Below are positions 25,814 through 34,155 of a stretch of 36,611 nt of DNA, one piece after another; the first letter of the stretch is position 1, and the number at the start of each line of letters is the position of its first letter. The DNA comes from Spirochaetales bacterium Spiro_07 (lineage in GTDB: Bacteria > Spirochaetota > Spirochaetia > Treponematales > Treponemataceae). A program made the position numbers and the translations under genes. A model generated the notes under the pieces. It searched no databases. It had not been told where the DNA came from and saw only the letters and a program-made list of their open reading frames with translations. The stretch is taken from contig LVBI01000002.1 in NCBI GenBank assembly GCA_001603145.1, forward strand, positions 1 through 36,611, written 5' to 3'.

Positions 25814-26240
25814 GCCTAATATTTGGTTTTAGTTAAGCTTACGAAACTGCCAAGTTTTTGCAGGCAAAAACTTGCGGGACTTTGTACATGGGCTTGTGGG
25901 TTCACATTGAGCCTAATATTTGGTTTTAGTTAAGCTTACGAAACTGCCAAGTTTTTGCAGGCAAAAACTTGCGGGACTATGTACATTGGCTTGTGGGTTC
26001 GCATTAAGCATAATCTTCTGTTTGGGTTTTGCTTGTGAAACTGCCAAGTTTTTTGCAAGCAAAAACTTGCGGGATTTGTACATTGGCTTGTGGGTTCGCA
26101 TTGAGTCTAATCTTCGATTTTAGTTAAGCTTGCGAAACTGCCACATTTTTTGCAAGCAAAAAATGTGCGGGATTTTGTACATGAGCCTATGGGGTCGCAA
26201 TAGCCTGATTTTCAATTTTAGTTTTACTTGCGAATGATGC
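25804..26240. repeat. Tandem array of about 4.5 units of 97 bp, each with a long hairpin
   Basis: Units begin at 25804, 25901, 25998, 26095 and a partial one near 26194. Each runs from TTCACATTGAGCC or TTCGCATTGAG to CTTGTGGG. Each full unit contains a stem, CAAGTTTTTGC-ag-GCAAAAACTTG in units 1-2, whereas unit 4 has CACATTTTTTGC-aa-GCAAAAAATGTG, changed on both arms. No protein is encoded consistently through the units. Confidence 0.9.
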
Positions 26241-26449
26241 AGAGTTGTGTTATTCTTTAAAGAAAGAAAATATTAGACGGTACAACTATTTTAAGGCTAG
26301 GTATATGGAACGGTTGCCGTTTTTCCTGTTAATGCAGAATTATTCTGGTTTTTTGGCTGTATACATATTTCTGGTAAATTCTATTTTCAGAATTAGCCCG
26401 CCTATATTTGCCTTACATGACTGCACATAGCTTTTCACAGGAGTTTTGA
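26241..26449. other. Intergenic region before the chemotaxis receptor gene, nothing definite
   Basis: A+T-rich sequence without a convincing gene. A CAGGAG ribosome binding site at its end serves the receptor gene. No flagellar-type promoter of the TAAA/GCCGATAA kind was seen. Confidence 0.4.
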
Positions 26450-28534
26450 ATGTCTGGTAAAATGTCGCTTCGAAGGGAAGTCTTAATTGGAACTATAGGC
26501 TCAATGCTCGTTGTAGCATTTTTTCTGAGCGTTTCATATATGCTTGTCATAAGCCAATGCATCAAGAAATTTACGGTTGATACAGTTTCACGGACGACAA
26601 ATTCATTAAACGGGCAGATTTCAGCAATTTTTACGCCGTATGAAATGAGATTGCATGATGTTGCTCTTGCTGCTTCTTCTGGCGCAGATGCAGATGTTCT
26701 TGACGGAATTATCCATAAAACAGAAGACGCTTTAGGCGGCGAAGCAAATTGCGATATTTATTATGCAACCGCAATTTCGCGCTATGAAGAAGGCGGTTTC
26801 TTCATTGACGGGCTTGACTGGAACCCTGATTCAGACTGGATTCCGAGTACACGCGACTGGTGGAAAGATGCTCTTGCCGCAAAGGGAAAAGTGGCTTATG
26901 GCGAGCCGTATGTTGATGCCATGGGCGGAACGCTCTGCATAACGCTGTCATGTGCGGCTTATGATGAGCGTGACAATTTGATTGGCGTTTCAGCTGTAGA
27001 TATTTATCTTCATTCTTTGAGCGAAGCTGTGAAAAACATAAAGATTTCAGAAAACAGCAAGATAAACATTATTTCAAAAGAAGGGCTTTATCTTACAAAT
27101 GATGAGCCTGAAGCGATTATGAACAAGAATTATTTTGATTCTTTTTCGGTTTCATCATACAGCAAAAATACATATCTTGACGGAAAAGTAAAATCATTTA
27201 TTGAGAACGGCAACTTTTATGGCGTGCAGCCTGTCTATCAAGCTGACTGGTTCATTGTTGCAGAAGGCCCTGAATCAGATTTTTCTGGTGAATACATCAA
27301 CCTTATTGGCTATGTATTTATTGGGCTTGCAGTGCTTATTCTTGTAATGGCTGTTGTCGATGTGATTATTTCAAACAGAGTTTCAAAAGGATTCAAGCAG
27401 CTTGCTTCTGGGTGTGAACTGATTGCACGTGGTGATTTTACCAAAAAATATGCTGATTCATATACAAAAGAACTTTCCATGCTTGCAAATGGTTTCAATC
27501 TTTTTTCAGAACGACTTCAGAACATCATTTTAAGCATGAAGCAGTCTAAGATTTCGCTTAACGATGCTGGAAGCAAGCTCGGTGGCACGACAAGAGATGC
27601 AAAAAAGGCAATCGAGCAGATTAGTTCAAGCATAAGAAGCTGGGGCGAAAACTTGAAAAGCCAGAACGGAAGTGTTGAACAGACATCGCAGAGCGTTGCA
27701 AAAATCTTGCAGAGCATTCATTCGCTTGAAAAACTTGTTTCTGAGCAGGCGGAATCTGTTTCGGGTGCTTCTTCCGCTGTTGAACAGATGATTGGCAACA
27801 TAAGCGAAGTAAACCGTTCCGTTGACAAAATGGCGGCTTATTTCAGCACGCTTGAAACAGATGCCGAGAACGGTGTGCAAACACAAAGCGAGCTTCAAGA
27901 ACAGATTGGCGAAATTGAGAACCAGTCAATGCTTCTAAGCGAAGCGAACACCACGATTGCGAATATTGCAAGCCAGACCAATCTGCTTGCGATGAATGCA
28001 GCAATTGAGGCTGCTCATGCCGGCGAAGCTGGCAAAGGTTTTGCCGTAGTTGCAGATGAAATCAGAAAATTGAGCGAAACTTCTTCTTCTCAGTCAAAGA
28101 CAATCGGTGAGCAGCTTAACCGCATTCAATCAACGATTGCGGCTGTTGTTCAATCTATACAGCGCGGCGTTCAGGATTATTCAAATCTTGCAAACAAGAT
28201 TCATGAAACAGACACGCTTGTGCAGCAAATAAAGGTTGCCATGTCAGAGCAGCAGTCTGGCTCTGCGCAGATTACCGGCGCGCTGCTCGGCATGAATGAG
28301 AGCACACAACAGGTTCAGAATGCATCTCAGACAATGACCACTGACAGCCACATGATTATGGATGCAGTTCAGTCTTTGCAGGAAAAAACAGCCGCAATGA
28401 AGCAAGGTATGGCAGAGATGGGGCAGAGTGCCGAAATGATTTTGTCTACAGGCGGCGCGCTTTCTGAAATATCTGAACTTATGGAAAATTCCATAACCGA
28501 AATCGGAAAACAGGTTGATCAGTTTGAAGCTTAA
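26450..28534 (+). CDS. Methyl-accepting chemotaxis protein with Cache sensor domain
   Basis: A 694-residue transmembrane receptor. A membrane helix at about 15-36, an extracytoplasmic double-Cache-like domain (about 40-280, with [29 protein letters not shown], the typical ligand pocket region), a second helix (about 282-305), a HAMP region (about 306-360), and a long coiled-coil signalling domain whose tip is [20 protein letters not shown] (about 508-527). Double-Cache receptors of this kind often bind amino acids or carboxylates. It ends in QVDQFEA with no CheR/CheB-docking pentapeptide. It is preceded by CAGGAG and appears to be a single-gene unit. Confidence 0.94.
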   Translation: MSGKMSLRREVLIGTIGSMLVVAFFLSVSYMLVISQCIKKFTVDTVSRTTNSLNGQISAIFTPYEMRLHDVALAASSGADADVLDGIIHKTEDALGGEANCDIYYATAISRYEEGGFFIDGLDWNPDSDWIPSTRDWWKDALAAKGKVAYGEPYVDAMGGTLCITLSCAAYDERDNLIGVSAVDIYLHSLSEAVKNIKISENSKINIISKEGLYLTNDEPEAIMNKNYFDSFSVSSYSKNTYLDGKVKSFIENGNFYGVQPVYQADWFIVAEGPESDFSGEYINLIGYVFIGLAVLILVMAVVDVIISNRVSKGFKQLASGCELIARGDFTKKYADSYTKELSMLANGFNLFSERLQNIILSMKQSKISLNDAGSKLGGTTRDAKKAIEQISSSIRSWGENLKSQNGSVEQTSQSVAKILQSIHSLEKLVSEQAESVSGASSAVEQMIGNISEVNRSVDKMAAYFSTLETDAENGVQTQSELQEQIGEIENQSMLLSEANTTIANIASQTNLLAMNAAIEAAHAGEAGKGFAVVADEIRKLSETSSSQSKTIGEQLNRIQSTIAAVVQSIQRGVQDYSNLANKIHETDTLVQQIKVAMSEQQSGSAQITGALLGMNESTQQVQNASQTMTTDSHMIMDAVQSLQEKTAAMKQGMAEMGQSAEMILSTGGALSEISELMENSITEIGKQVDQFEA

Positions 28535-28586
28535 GAAAAAGTGATTGCATTTGCCGTTCTCGCCGAAATGCTCTTTCGCACTTGAT

Positions 28587-28733
28587 GAAGTGTCACTTTC
28601 GTTCTCTCCGATGTGTGTCATTTCTGTGCTCGATGATGTGTCATTGTCCTCTTGACGATGTGTCATTTCCGCACTTGATGAAGTGGCATTGTTCACTTGG
28701 CGATGTGTCATTGCCCGGCTCGACCGGGCAATC
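28587..28733. repeat. Degenerate tandem repeat of 22-25 bp ending in a palindrome
   Basis: TGTCA or TGGCA recurs at 28591, 28616, 28639, 28661, 28684 and 28706, each followed by TT(T/G)(C/T)C and later (C/T)TTGA(T/C)GA(T/A)G. The last unit is the perfect hairpin ATTGCCCGG-ctcga-CCGGGCAAT (28710-28732), sister of 7960-7982. The array lies between the convergent ends of the receptor and phosphatase genes. Confidence 0.8.
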
Positions 28734-30041
28734 TTAAGCTTTCTTTCGCAGAATCATAAACGTAATGTCGTCGTTAAGCGGTGCAGAATTTCTAAAAGTG
28801 GCAATGTCGCTTGCGATGTTTGCAATCTGCTTTTCGGCAGACTCTTCTATATTGCGCCTGATTGAGTCTATGAAATTTTCTTTGCCGAATCTTTCTTTTT
28901 GTTCGTTCTCTGTGTCGATAATTCCGTCTGTGTACAAGATAAGCTCGTCACCGATGTTCATCTTTAGAAACTGCGAATTATAAACGGCCGGCATTCCGTT
29001 CATGCCGATTGGCCCGACTGAAGTTGCAACACGCTCAATGTATGAATATTCATTTTCGTGGCTTCGGTACAAAATCGGGTAGGGATGCCCGGCGTTTACA
29101 AGCTCAACTTGGTCATCTCTAATTCTGACGAGTATGCCCGTAAGATAGTTCTCAATATCAGCTTTTTCTTCAATAATTCTTGTGTTGATGCGGTCAAGCA
29201 TTTCTGCCAAACCAGAATCAGAGAATTTGTAGAATTCTCTGTGAATTATGTTCTTGACGAGCATTGTTACAAGGCCAGAAGCAAGACCGTGCCCAGAAAC
29301 ATCAAAAATTCCGATGCCGTCAATTTGATTCTGTCTGTGGTAAACATCGAGCATGTCGCCAGAAACTGAAGCCATCGGCAAGTTATAGAACGCAAGTTCC
29401 CAGCCGTCAAAGTCAATCTGTTCATGCTTAAAAAAAGTCTGCTGTACGGTGGCGGCAAGCTTTATTTCCTTGTCAAGGAATTCATTTCTGTCTTTGAGAT
29501 AGCTTTCAATCTTAAAGACGATAAGCGTAAAGACAATCAGCATTGCTATAATAGTGCCGGTGGTTATAAACATATTTGTATAGCGAAGTGCGTGCAAAAC
29601 AACATGGGGCAGCTCATAGCGCGAATCAACTTCCAGATTTTCGTAACCGACATAAACTAAGACAGAAAAAATGCTGACAGGAACGGTGAACTTGAAGTTG
29701 TTTTCAAAGAACAAGAATGGCAGCAAGCCCATCAAAAGAATAAAGTAGTAAAATGCACTGTATGTTCCAAGCAAAAATGTTGCAATAACCTGATGAACAA
29801 TTATTTCCGCAAGGCCAATCAAATAAGGCGCGATAAACGATTTAAAGTTTGTGGCGTTAAAAAACAAAAATGCAAATACAGAAATACTGATTATATTGTA
29901 CATGCATAACGGATAGACCTTTAAAAAGAACATCACGAAAAAGATTGTTATATGATATACGAGTGCGCAAAGAGTTGTTATTCCAAAGAGAAGCTTTGTT
30001 CTTTCTTTTGGCGATGTCAAACTGACCTTAAAAGGGTTCAT
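28734..30041 (-). CDS. Membrane-bound SpoIIE/PP2C-type serine phosphatase
   Basis: The ATG at 30041 is preferred to the TTG at 30062, since a TATAAT box lies at 30054-30049 in between. The 435-residue protein has about six N-terminal membrane helices (residues 15-180), a linker coiled coil, and a C-terminal SpoIIE phosphatase domain with SGDMLDVY, GIFDVSGHGLASGLVTML, NAGHPYPILY and LILYTDGIIDTEN, holding the metal-binding aspartates. Such enzymes usually dephosphorylate anti-sigma-factor antagonists and so control a partner-switching pathway; no partner genes are nearby. The short spacing of the -10 box and lack of a ribosome binding site suggest a leaderless mRNA. Confidence 0.9.
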   Translation of the reverse strand: MNPFKVSLTSPKERTKLLFGITTLCALVYHITIFFVMFFLKVYPLCMYNIISISVFAFLFFNATNFKSFIAPYLIGLAEIIVHQVIATFLLGTYSAFYYFILLMGLLPFLFFENNFKFTVPVSIFSVLVYVGYENLEVDSRYELPHVVLHALRYTNMFITTGTIIAMLIVFTLIVFKIESYLKDRNEFLDKEIKLAATVQQTFFKHEQIDFDGWELAFYNLPMASVSGDMLDVYHRQNQIDGIGIFDVSGHGLASGLVTMLVKNIIHREFYKFSDSGLAEMLDRINTRIIEEKADIENYLTGILVRIRDDQVELVNAGHPYPILYRSHENEYSYIERVATSVGPIGMNGMPAVYNSQFLKMNIGDELILYTDGIIDTENEQKERFGKENFIDSIRRNIEESAEKQIANIASDIATFRNSAPLNDDITFMILRKKA

Positions 30042-30197
30042 AGAAGGAATTATACAACACAAATCTCAGTAACGCCATAAAAAAAATACTAAAATTTCAA
30101 ATAAATTGAGTTTTTAGAGATATTTTACAATATATCTGAAAACTGCGCAATTTTGCTATATAATCTAAATTTGTAGATTGGCTAAATGCAAAATGCG

Positions 30198-30226
30198 TTG
30201 ACAATGCAACTCTGTTCGCCTAGTAT
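30198..30226 (+). promoter_or_regulatory. Strong promoter of the leader peptide / GNAT unit
   Basis: TTGACA (30198-30203), 17 bases, TAGTAT (30221-30226): a perfect -35 and a near-consensus -10 box at optimal spacing. Transcription should start near 30233. Confidence 0.8.
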
Positions 30227-30269
30227 TATCAAGCAGCATTTGCTGTGCAAAATTTTTTAAGGAGGCTGG

Positions 30270-30305
30270 ATGTCAAAATCTAGCAAATCTTGGTTGATTG
30301 TTTAA
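30270..30305 (+). CDS. Leader peptide upstream of the GNAT gene (11 residues)
   Basis: ATG with a perfect AAGGAGG site (from 30259) eight bases before it encodes MSKSSKSWLIV and stops at TAA 30303-30305. The stop codon overlaps the base of the terminator stem that follows, so a ribosome on the last codons would cover its left arm. This is the geometry of ribosome-dependent attenuation. There is no run of one amino acid that would identify an amino-acid signal; three Lys-Ser pairs and one Trp are present. Confidence 0.6.
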   Translation: MSKSSKSWLIV

Positions 30306-30354
30306 CGCCTTGAAAGATGGAAAATCTTTTGGGCGGTCTTTCAAGGTGTTTTTT
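30304..30354 (+). terminator. Rho-independent terminator or attenuator before the GNAT gene
   Basis: AACGCCTTGAAAGA (30304-30317) pairs with TCTTTCAAGGTGTT (30337-30350), 14 bp with one G-U pair, followed by TTTTTT. It lies between the strong promoter and the acetyltransferase gene, whose own promoter is not evident, so transcription would have to pass it. Confidence 0.82.
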
Positions 30355-30386
30355 AGCTCATAAAAAACTATTTTGGAGATTAAACA

Positions 30387-31037
30387 ATGAACACAAACAA
30401 TCAAACCTGCAAGGATTATACAATCCGCATGGAACAGCCGTGCGATTTCAGCACAGTTGAGAACCTTACCCGCGAATCATTCTGGAATGTGTACCATCCA
30501 GGCTGCACCGAGCATTATGTCTTGCACTGCTTTAGAAATAACCCCAGCTTTATCCCGGAGCTTTCGCTCGTAATGGAAAAGGACGGAAAAATCATCGGGC
30601 ATGTGATGTATTCCAAAGCGGTCATTACGCTTGAAAACGGCGGAATTCTGCCTTCATGGACATTCGGGCCGATAAGCATTCACCCGGACTATAAGCGGCA
30701 GGGCTACGGCTTGAAGCTGCTGAACTTTTCGCTTGAAAAGGCAAAGTCTATGGGCGTGGGTTTTGTCTGCATCGAGGGCAACATTGCATTTTACAAGAAC
30801 GCCGGCTTTGACTTGGCTTCAAAGCTAAAGATTCACTATCATGCAGAGCCGAAAGATGTAGAAGTGCCATATTTCCTTGCAAAAGAGCTTGTTCCGGGCT
30901 ATCTTGGCGGTGCAGAAGGCACTTATTGCCCACCGGAAGGCTACTTCGTTGCAGAGAAAAATCCCGAATCCTTTGAAGCTTATGAAGCACAGTTTTCGTC
31001 TAAGCAGAAGCTCGTGCTTCCCGGTCAGCTAGGCTAG
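30387..31037 (+). CDS. GNAT family N-acetyltransferase
   Basis: A 216-residue acetyl-CoA-dependent transferase. The acetyl-CoA binding motif is R104-QGYG followed by LKLLNFSLEKAKSMG, preceded by the strand WTFGPISIHPDYK, and FVCIEGNIAFYKNAGF completes the fold. The substrate could be an amine on a small molecule, peptide or antibiotic; the sequence does not settle it. The ATG has a TTTTGGAG site. The upstream leader peptide and terminator suggest expression controlled by translation or by terminator read-through. Confidence 0.9.
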   Translation: MNTNNQTCKDYTIRMEQPCDFSTVENLTRESFWNVYHPGCTEHYVLHCFRNNPSFIPELSLVMEKDGKIIGHVMYSKAVITLENGGILPSWTFGPISIHPDYKRQGYGLKLLNFSLEKAKSMGVGFVCIEGNIAFYKNAGFDLASKLKIHYHAEPKDVEVPYFLAKELVPGYLGGAEGTYCPPEGYFVAEKNPESFEAYEAQFSSKQKLVLPGQLG

Positions 31038-31057
31038 GGCAGGGTTGTAGCAGCGCA

Positions 31058-31247
31058 GCGAAGAAGCAGCACGTACAGTGCACCAGCCCGCGGCCTGCTA
31101 AGCTAACCAAGCACCTCGGCGCAGAAGCAGCACGCACTGTGCAGCGGCTCGCAGCCTGCTAAGCGAACTAGCGTATCGCAGCATGGCACAAGCAGATTGT
31201 GCCGTGTTGCGGTTAGTGCTTGTGGCTCGCTGACGTGCTGTGCCATG
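31058..31247. repeat. Two direct repeats of 61 bp and a large inverted repeat
   Basis: Units at 31058-31118 and 31119-31179 share AGAAGCAGCACG, AGCCTGCTAAGC and other blocks; each contains GCAC-n5-GTGC. Then GGCACAA-gcaga-TTGTGCC (31185-31203) forms a hairpin, and GCATGGCACA (31181-31190) also matches TGTGCCATG at 31239-31247 in inverse orientation. The region is much richer in G+C than the flanks and holds no gene. Confidence 0.72.
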
Positions 31248-31275
31248 AACAGACAATGGATAGCATCTCTTGCGC

Positions 31276-31977
31276 TTATTGTTGCCAGCCCTGCTTGTTT
31301 GCGATTTTTCGTGCAATGTAAACAAACGGCGTGTCGAGCAAGCTTGTAACTATATAGATTACGTAACAAGCCGCCGTAATTGACACAAGTTCCTTGAATG
31401 AATAGATTCCGCTGAATGCGCCGAAGTTAAAAATCACGATGTTTACGAACTGAGAAACGAGCGTCGAAAAGTTGTTGCGGAACCAAAGCATTTTGCGGCG
31501 GTTGCCGGTCTTTTTTTCGGTCAAGTGCCACCACGCATGATAAAGCTGCACGTCAATCCATTCAGAAATTGCATAAGCAATCAGGCTTGAAATCAACATT
31601 CTCGGCGTGTTCGAGAAAAGCCCTTTGACAAATTCGTTTGACCAGTCGCTTTCGGCCGGCACATAATGCACCCACAAAAACGAAAGCACTATAAACGTAA
31701 GGCTTGTAAAGATTCCGGCAAGCACGCCTTTTGACGCTTCTTTTTTGCCGTAAAGCTCGCTCAAAATGTCTGTCGCAAGAAACGTTGCCGCAAACAAGGT
31801 GTTGCCCAAAGTCTGGTCCATGCCGAAAGCATGAACTACAATCGTTACCTCAATGTTCGCAAAAACTGTACAGATTCCAATCCAGGCGAAAAGTCCGCCC
31901 TTGCCGAAGATTTTCATAAAGGCGATTGTGCCGCCAAATGAAATTAGAAGAGTGATGATAAGAAATAATTCATTCAT
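31276..31977 (-). CDS. Queuosine precursor transporter (YhhQ/VUT family)
   Basis: A 233-residue membrane protein with about six helices. FANIEVTIVVHAFGMDQTLGNTLFAATFLATDILSELYGKKEASKG is the family signature with its conserved acidic and Lys residues, and ISEWIDVQLYHAWW and RNNFSTLVSQFVNIVIF complete it. It should import preQ0 or preQ1 for the synthesis of queuosine in tRNA. An AAGGAGG site precedes the start. I looked for a preQ1 riboswitch in the 169-base upstream region and found no convincing one. Confidence 0.9.
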   Translation of the reverse strand: MNELFLIITLLISFGGTIAFMKIFGKGGLFAWIGICTVFANIEVTIVVHAFGMDQTLGNTLFAATFLATDILSELYGKKEASKGVLAGIFTSLTFIVLSFLWVHYVPAESDWSNEFVKGLFSNTPRMLISSLIAYAISEWIDVQLYHAWWHLTEKKTGNRRKMLWFRNNFSTLVSQFVNIVIFNFGAFSGIYSFKELVSITAACYVIYIVTSLLDTPFVYIARKIANKQGWQQ

Positions 31978-32146
31978 TTTGAAACCTCCTTGACAGAGAG
32001 ATTTCCAATCGTAAAAAAATAGGCTGCACGCATTTCAGCGGCTTTTACGTTTACCTGGTTTTGTTTAACGACAGGAAGGTCTTCGAACTGTCTATGAATT
32101 ACTTATGAATGAATCTATCAGATTTTGGGCTGGAATTCAACTGCCG

Positions 32147-34072
32147 TTACAAATCAAGCTGAAAGAGTCCTGCTTTGACTTTTTCGTAAAGCTCGTGGTC
32201 AGGCATAGGTCTGCCAAAAAGATAACCCTGAATCTGCTCGCAGCCGTTCTCTTTTAAGAACTGGTACGCTTCTTCAGTTTCAACGCCCTCGGTGAGCGTG
32301 CTCATGCCAAGCTCTTTTGCCATGCTGATTATGTTCTTGAGAATCTGCCGCGCCTTTACGTTGCCCGAAAAGCCGTGCAAAAACTTCATGTCGATTTTCA
32401 TCATGTCAAAGTCATATTCTTTAAGAACGTTCAAGCCCGAATAGCCCGCGCCGAAATCATCAAGCCAGAGCGCATAGCCGTTTGCCCTGAATTTTTTGAG
32501 CATGTCCTTTAGGCGTTCATCGTCGCCCGAAAGAGTGCTTTCTGTAACTTCAATGTGAATAAGCTTTTTGTCGACGCCGTATTTTTTAAGGCATTCCTCA
32601 ACTTCTTCGGCAAGGTTGATTTGGTCAAAGTCGAGCTTTGAAAAGTTGAGAGAAACCGGAATGAGCGCAAGCCCTTGTTCCTTTGCATAAACAAAATTGC
32701 GGCAAACTTTTTCGACAACATACATGTCAAGCTTGTAAATCTGATAATATTCTTCAAGTGTCTGAATAAAATCAGCTGGCGAGAGAAAACCGTATTGCGG
32801 ATCGTCCCATCTTGCAAGCGCTTCAAGCCCGCAAAGCTTGCCGTTCGCGGCATTAACCACAGGCTGGTAATAGACCTTTATGTGCCCGGCCTTTATGGCT
32901 TCGTCAATGTTGTTGATGATGTACTGCTTCTTCTGAAAATTTGCCGCCATTGAGCTGTCGTATTCGCAGTAATCGTGGTTGTAATGCTTCTTGATTGAAT
33001 AGCAGGCATAACGCGCATGGTCGCAAGCTATTAACGGAAGACACTCGCGGTTTTCGGGCTTATACGCGCCAACTTTCAGCCCGAGCTTTGCATCGTAGTT
33101 CATGCCGAGCAGGTTGCGCCTTATGGTCTGAAGCCTTTCTTGCACTGCTTCATTCTTTGTGAGCACCACAAAATTGTCGTTAGAAAAATGCGCCACGATA
33201 GAATCTTTGAACACTTTTTCAGTCATGTCGGCAAAATTCTTCAAAAAAGCGTTGCCTTCCCAGAAGCCGTATTTTTCATTAAGAATCTTGAAATTTTCCA
33301 CGTCGAGAAACAGAAAAATCAGCGTGTCAATGTCAACAGACTTGTCGTGCATAAGCTCAAGCGCCTGGCTGCGGAAATAGTGCATGTTCGCAATGCCGGT
33401 TACTTCATCGCTGATTGAAAGCTTAAGCAGAATGCTCTGTGCATGTTCAAGCTTTTCGTCTTTCTGCGCTTCTGTAAATTTCTGACGGTAGGCGTTTATC
33501 GCGCTCATCAAAATCGAAATGAATACGATTGAAAGGTTTATCTTTGTGGCATAAGTTGCCGGCAGAAAATGGTCGCATACAAAGAAGAAAATTCCGTAAG
33601 TTGCGCCCATAAGCAGCATCGAATAAATAGGGCGCCAGACCACAAAACAAAAGACGAAAATCGTCATCGTCATCAGTGTTACGAACTGCTCTCCTTTCTT
33701 ATAATCCATGTACGAAATATAAATGCCGAAGACAATCGAAATAATCGAGAAAATGTATTTCAAAACTTCCCAGAGTTTTCTGTTCGTGCTTATCTTTTTG
33801 ATGTGGCGCACTGAATAAATAAAAAGCGCAAGAGCCGAGCAGAACAGCAGTAAGTAGCATACAAGGTGCGTTGCAAGCCAATAAGCGGAACGCCTTGTTT
33901 CCGGCGAAAGCTGCCTTATGATTACGCTTGAAATCATAAAAAGTTCAAGCAGAATTACCACAGAAGAAACATAGATGCCAGACTTTATGTTTGATTCATC
34001 GAAATATCTGTTAATGTAATCAGAATGTTTGTTCAATCCAAGGAAATTTCTGATTTTTTCAAGTGTTTTCAT
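32147..34072 (-). CDS. Membrane c-di-GMP phosphodiesterase with degenerate GGDEF and intact EAL domain
   Basis: A 641-residue protein. The N-terminal 195 residues contain about six membrane helices. The GGDEF domain (about 210-370) has SNDNF (297-301) where active cyclases have GGDEF, so it should not make c-di-GMP. The EAL domain (about 385-635) keeps E417-ALAR, HIEVTEST, LDDFGAGYSG, MKIDMKFL, EGVET and QGYLFGRPM, all the metal and substrate residues, so it should degrade c-di-GMP. The membrane part may sense an unknown signal. The mRNA is predicted to be leaderless. The gene diverges from the TPR/LuxR regulator at 34156. Confidence 0.92.
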   Translation of the reverse strand: MKTLEKIRNFLGLNKHSDYINRYFDESNIKSGIYVSSVVILLELFMISSVIIRQLSPETRRSAYWLATHLVCYLLLFCSALALFIYSVRHIKKISTNRKLWEVLKYIFSIISIVFGIYISYMDYKKGEQFVTLMTMTIFVFCFVVWRPIYSMLLMGATYGIFFFVCDHFLPATYATKINLSIVFISILMSAINAYRQKFTEAQKDEKLEHAQSILLKLSISDEVTGIANMHYFRSQALELMHDKSVDIDTLIFLFLDVENFKILNEKYGFWEGNAFLKNFADMTEKVFKDSIVAHFSNDNFVVLTKNEAVQERLQTIRRNLLGMNYDAKLGLKVGAYKPENRECLPLIACDHARYACYSIKKHYNHDYCEYDSSMAANFQKKQYIINNIDEAIKAGHIKVYYQPVVNAANGKLCGLEALARWDDPQYGFLSPADFIQTLEEYYQIYKLDMYVVEKVCRNFVYAKEQGLALIPVSLNFSKLDFDQINLAEEVEECLKKYGVDKKLIHIEVTESTLSGDDERLKDMLKKFRANGYALWLDDFGAGYSGLNVLKEYDFDMMKIDMKFLHGFSGNVKARQILKNIISMAKELGMSTLTEGVETEEAYQFLKENGCEQIQGYLFGRPMPDHELYEKVKAGLFQLDL

Positions 34073-34155
34073 ATCTTTTTATTATAGAATAAATTCATGC
34101 AAAAAGAAAATTCTTTTTTTGCTGTAAAATCAATTTTGTTTTATACTAAATATAT
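34073..34155. promoter_or_regulatory. Divergent pair of promoters, both predicted leaderless
   Basis: On the minus strand TATAAT (34086-34081) lies eight bases before the ATG at 34072. On the plus strand TTGCTG (34119-34124), 17 bases, TATACT (34142-34147) lies eight bases before the ATG at 34156. Neither start has a ribosome binding site, and there is no room for one between the expected transcription start and the ATG. Confidence 0.62.

Noticed and set aside
25804-26240. CRISPR array
   Set aside because: Units are contiguous 97-bp repeats with similar sequence throughout; there are no unique spacers between short repeats and no cas genes.
28587-28733. CRISPR array from 22-25 bp repeats
   Set aside because: Repeats abut each other without spacers and are degenerate.
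28683-28865. Small plus-strand gene containing VIARLDRAI
   Set aside because: This peptide is what the palindromic repeat encodes when translated; it then runs antisense to the phosphatase gene.
31978-32146. preQ1 riboswitch before the queuosine-precursor transporter
   Set aside because: The upstream 169 bases lack a recognisable H-type pseudoknot core with its A-rich tail; only a short A/T-rich stretch and an imperfect stem were seen. A covariance-model search would settle it.
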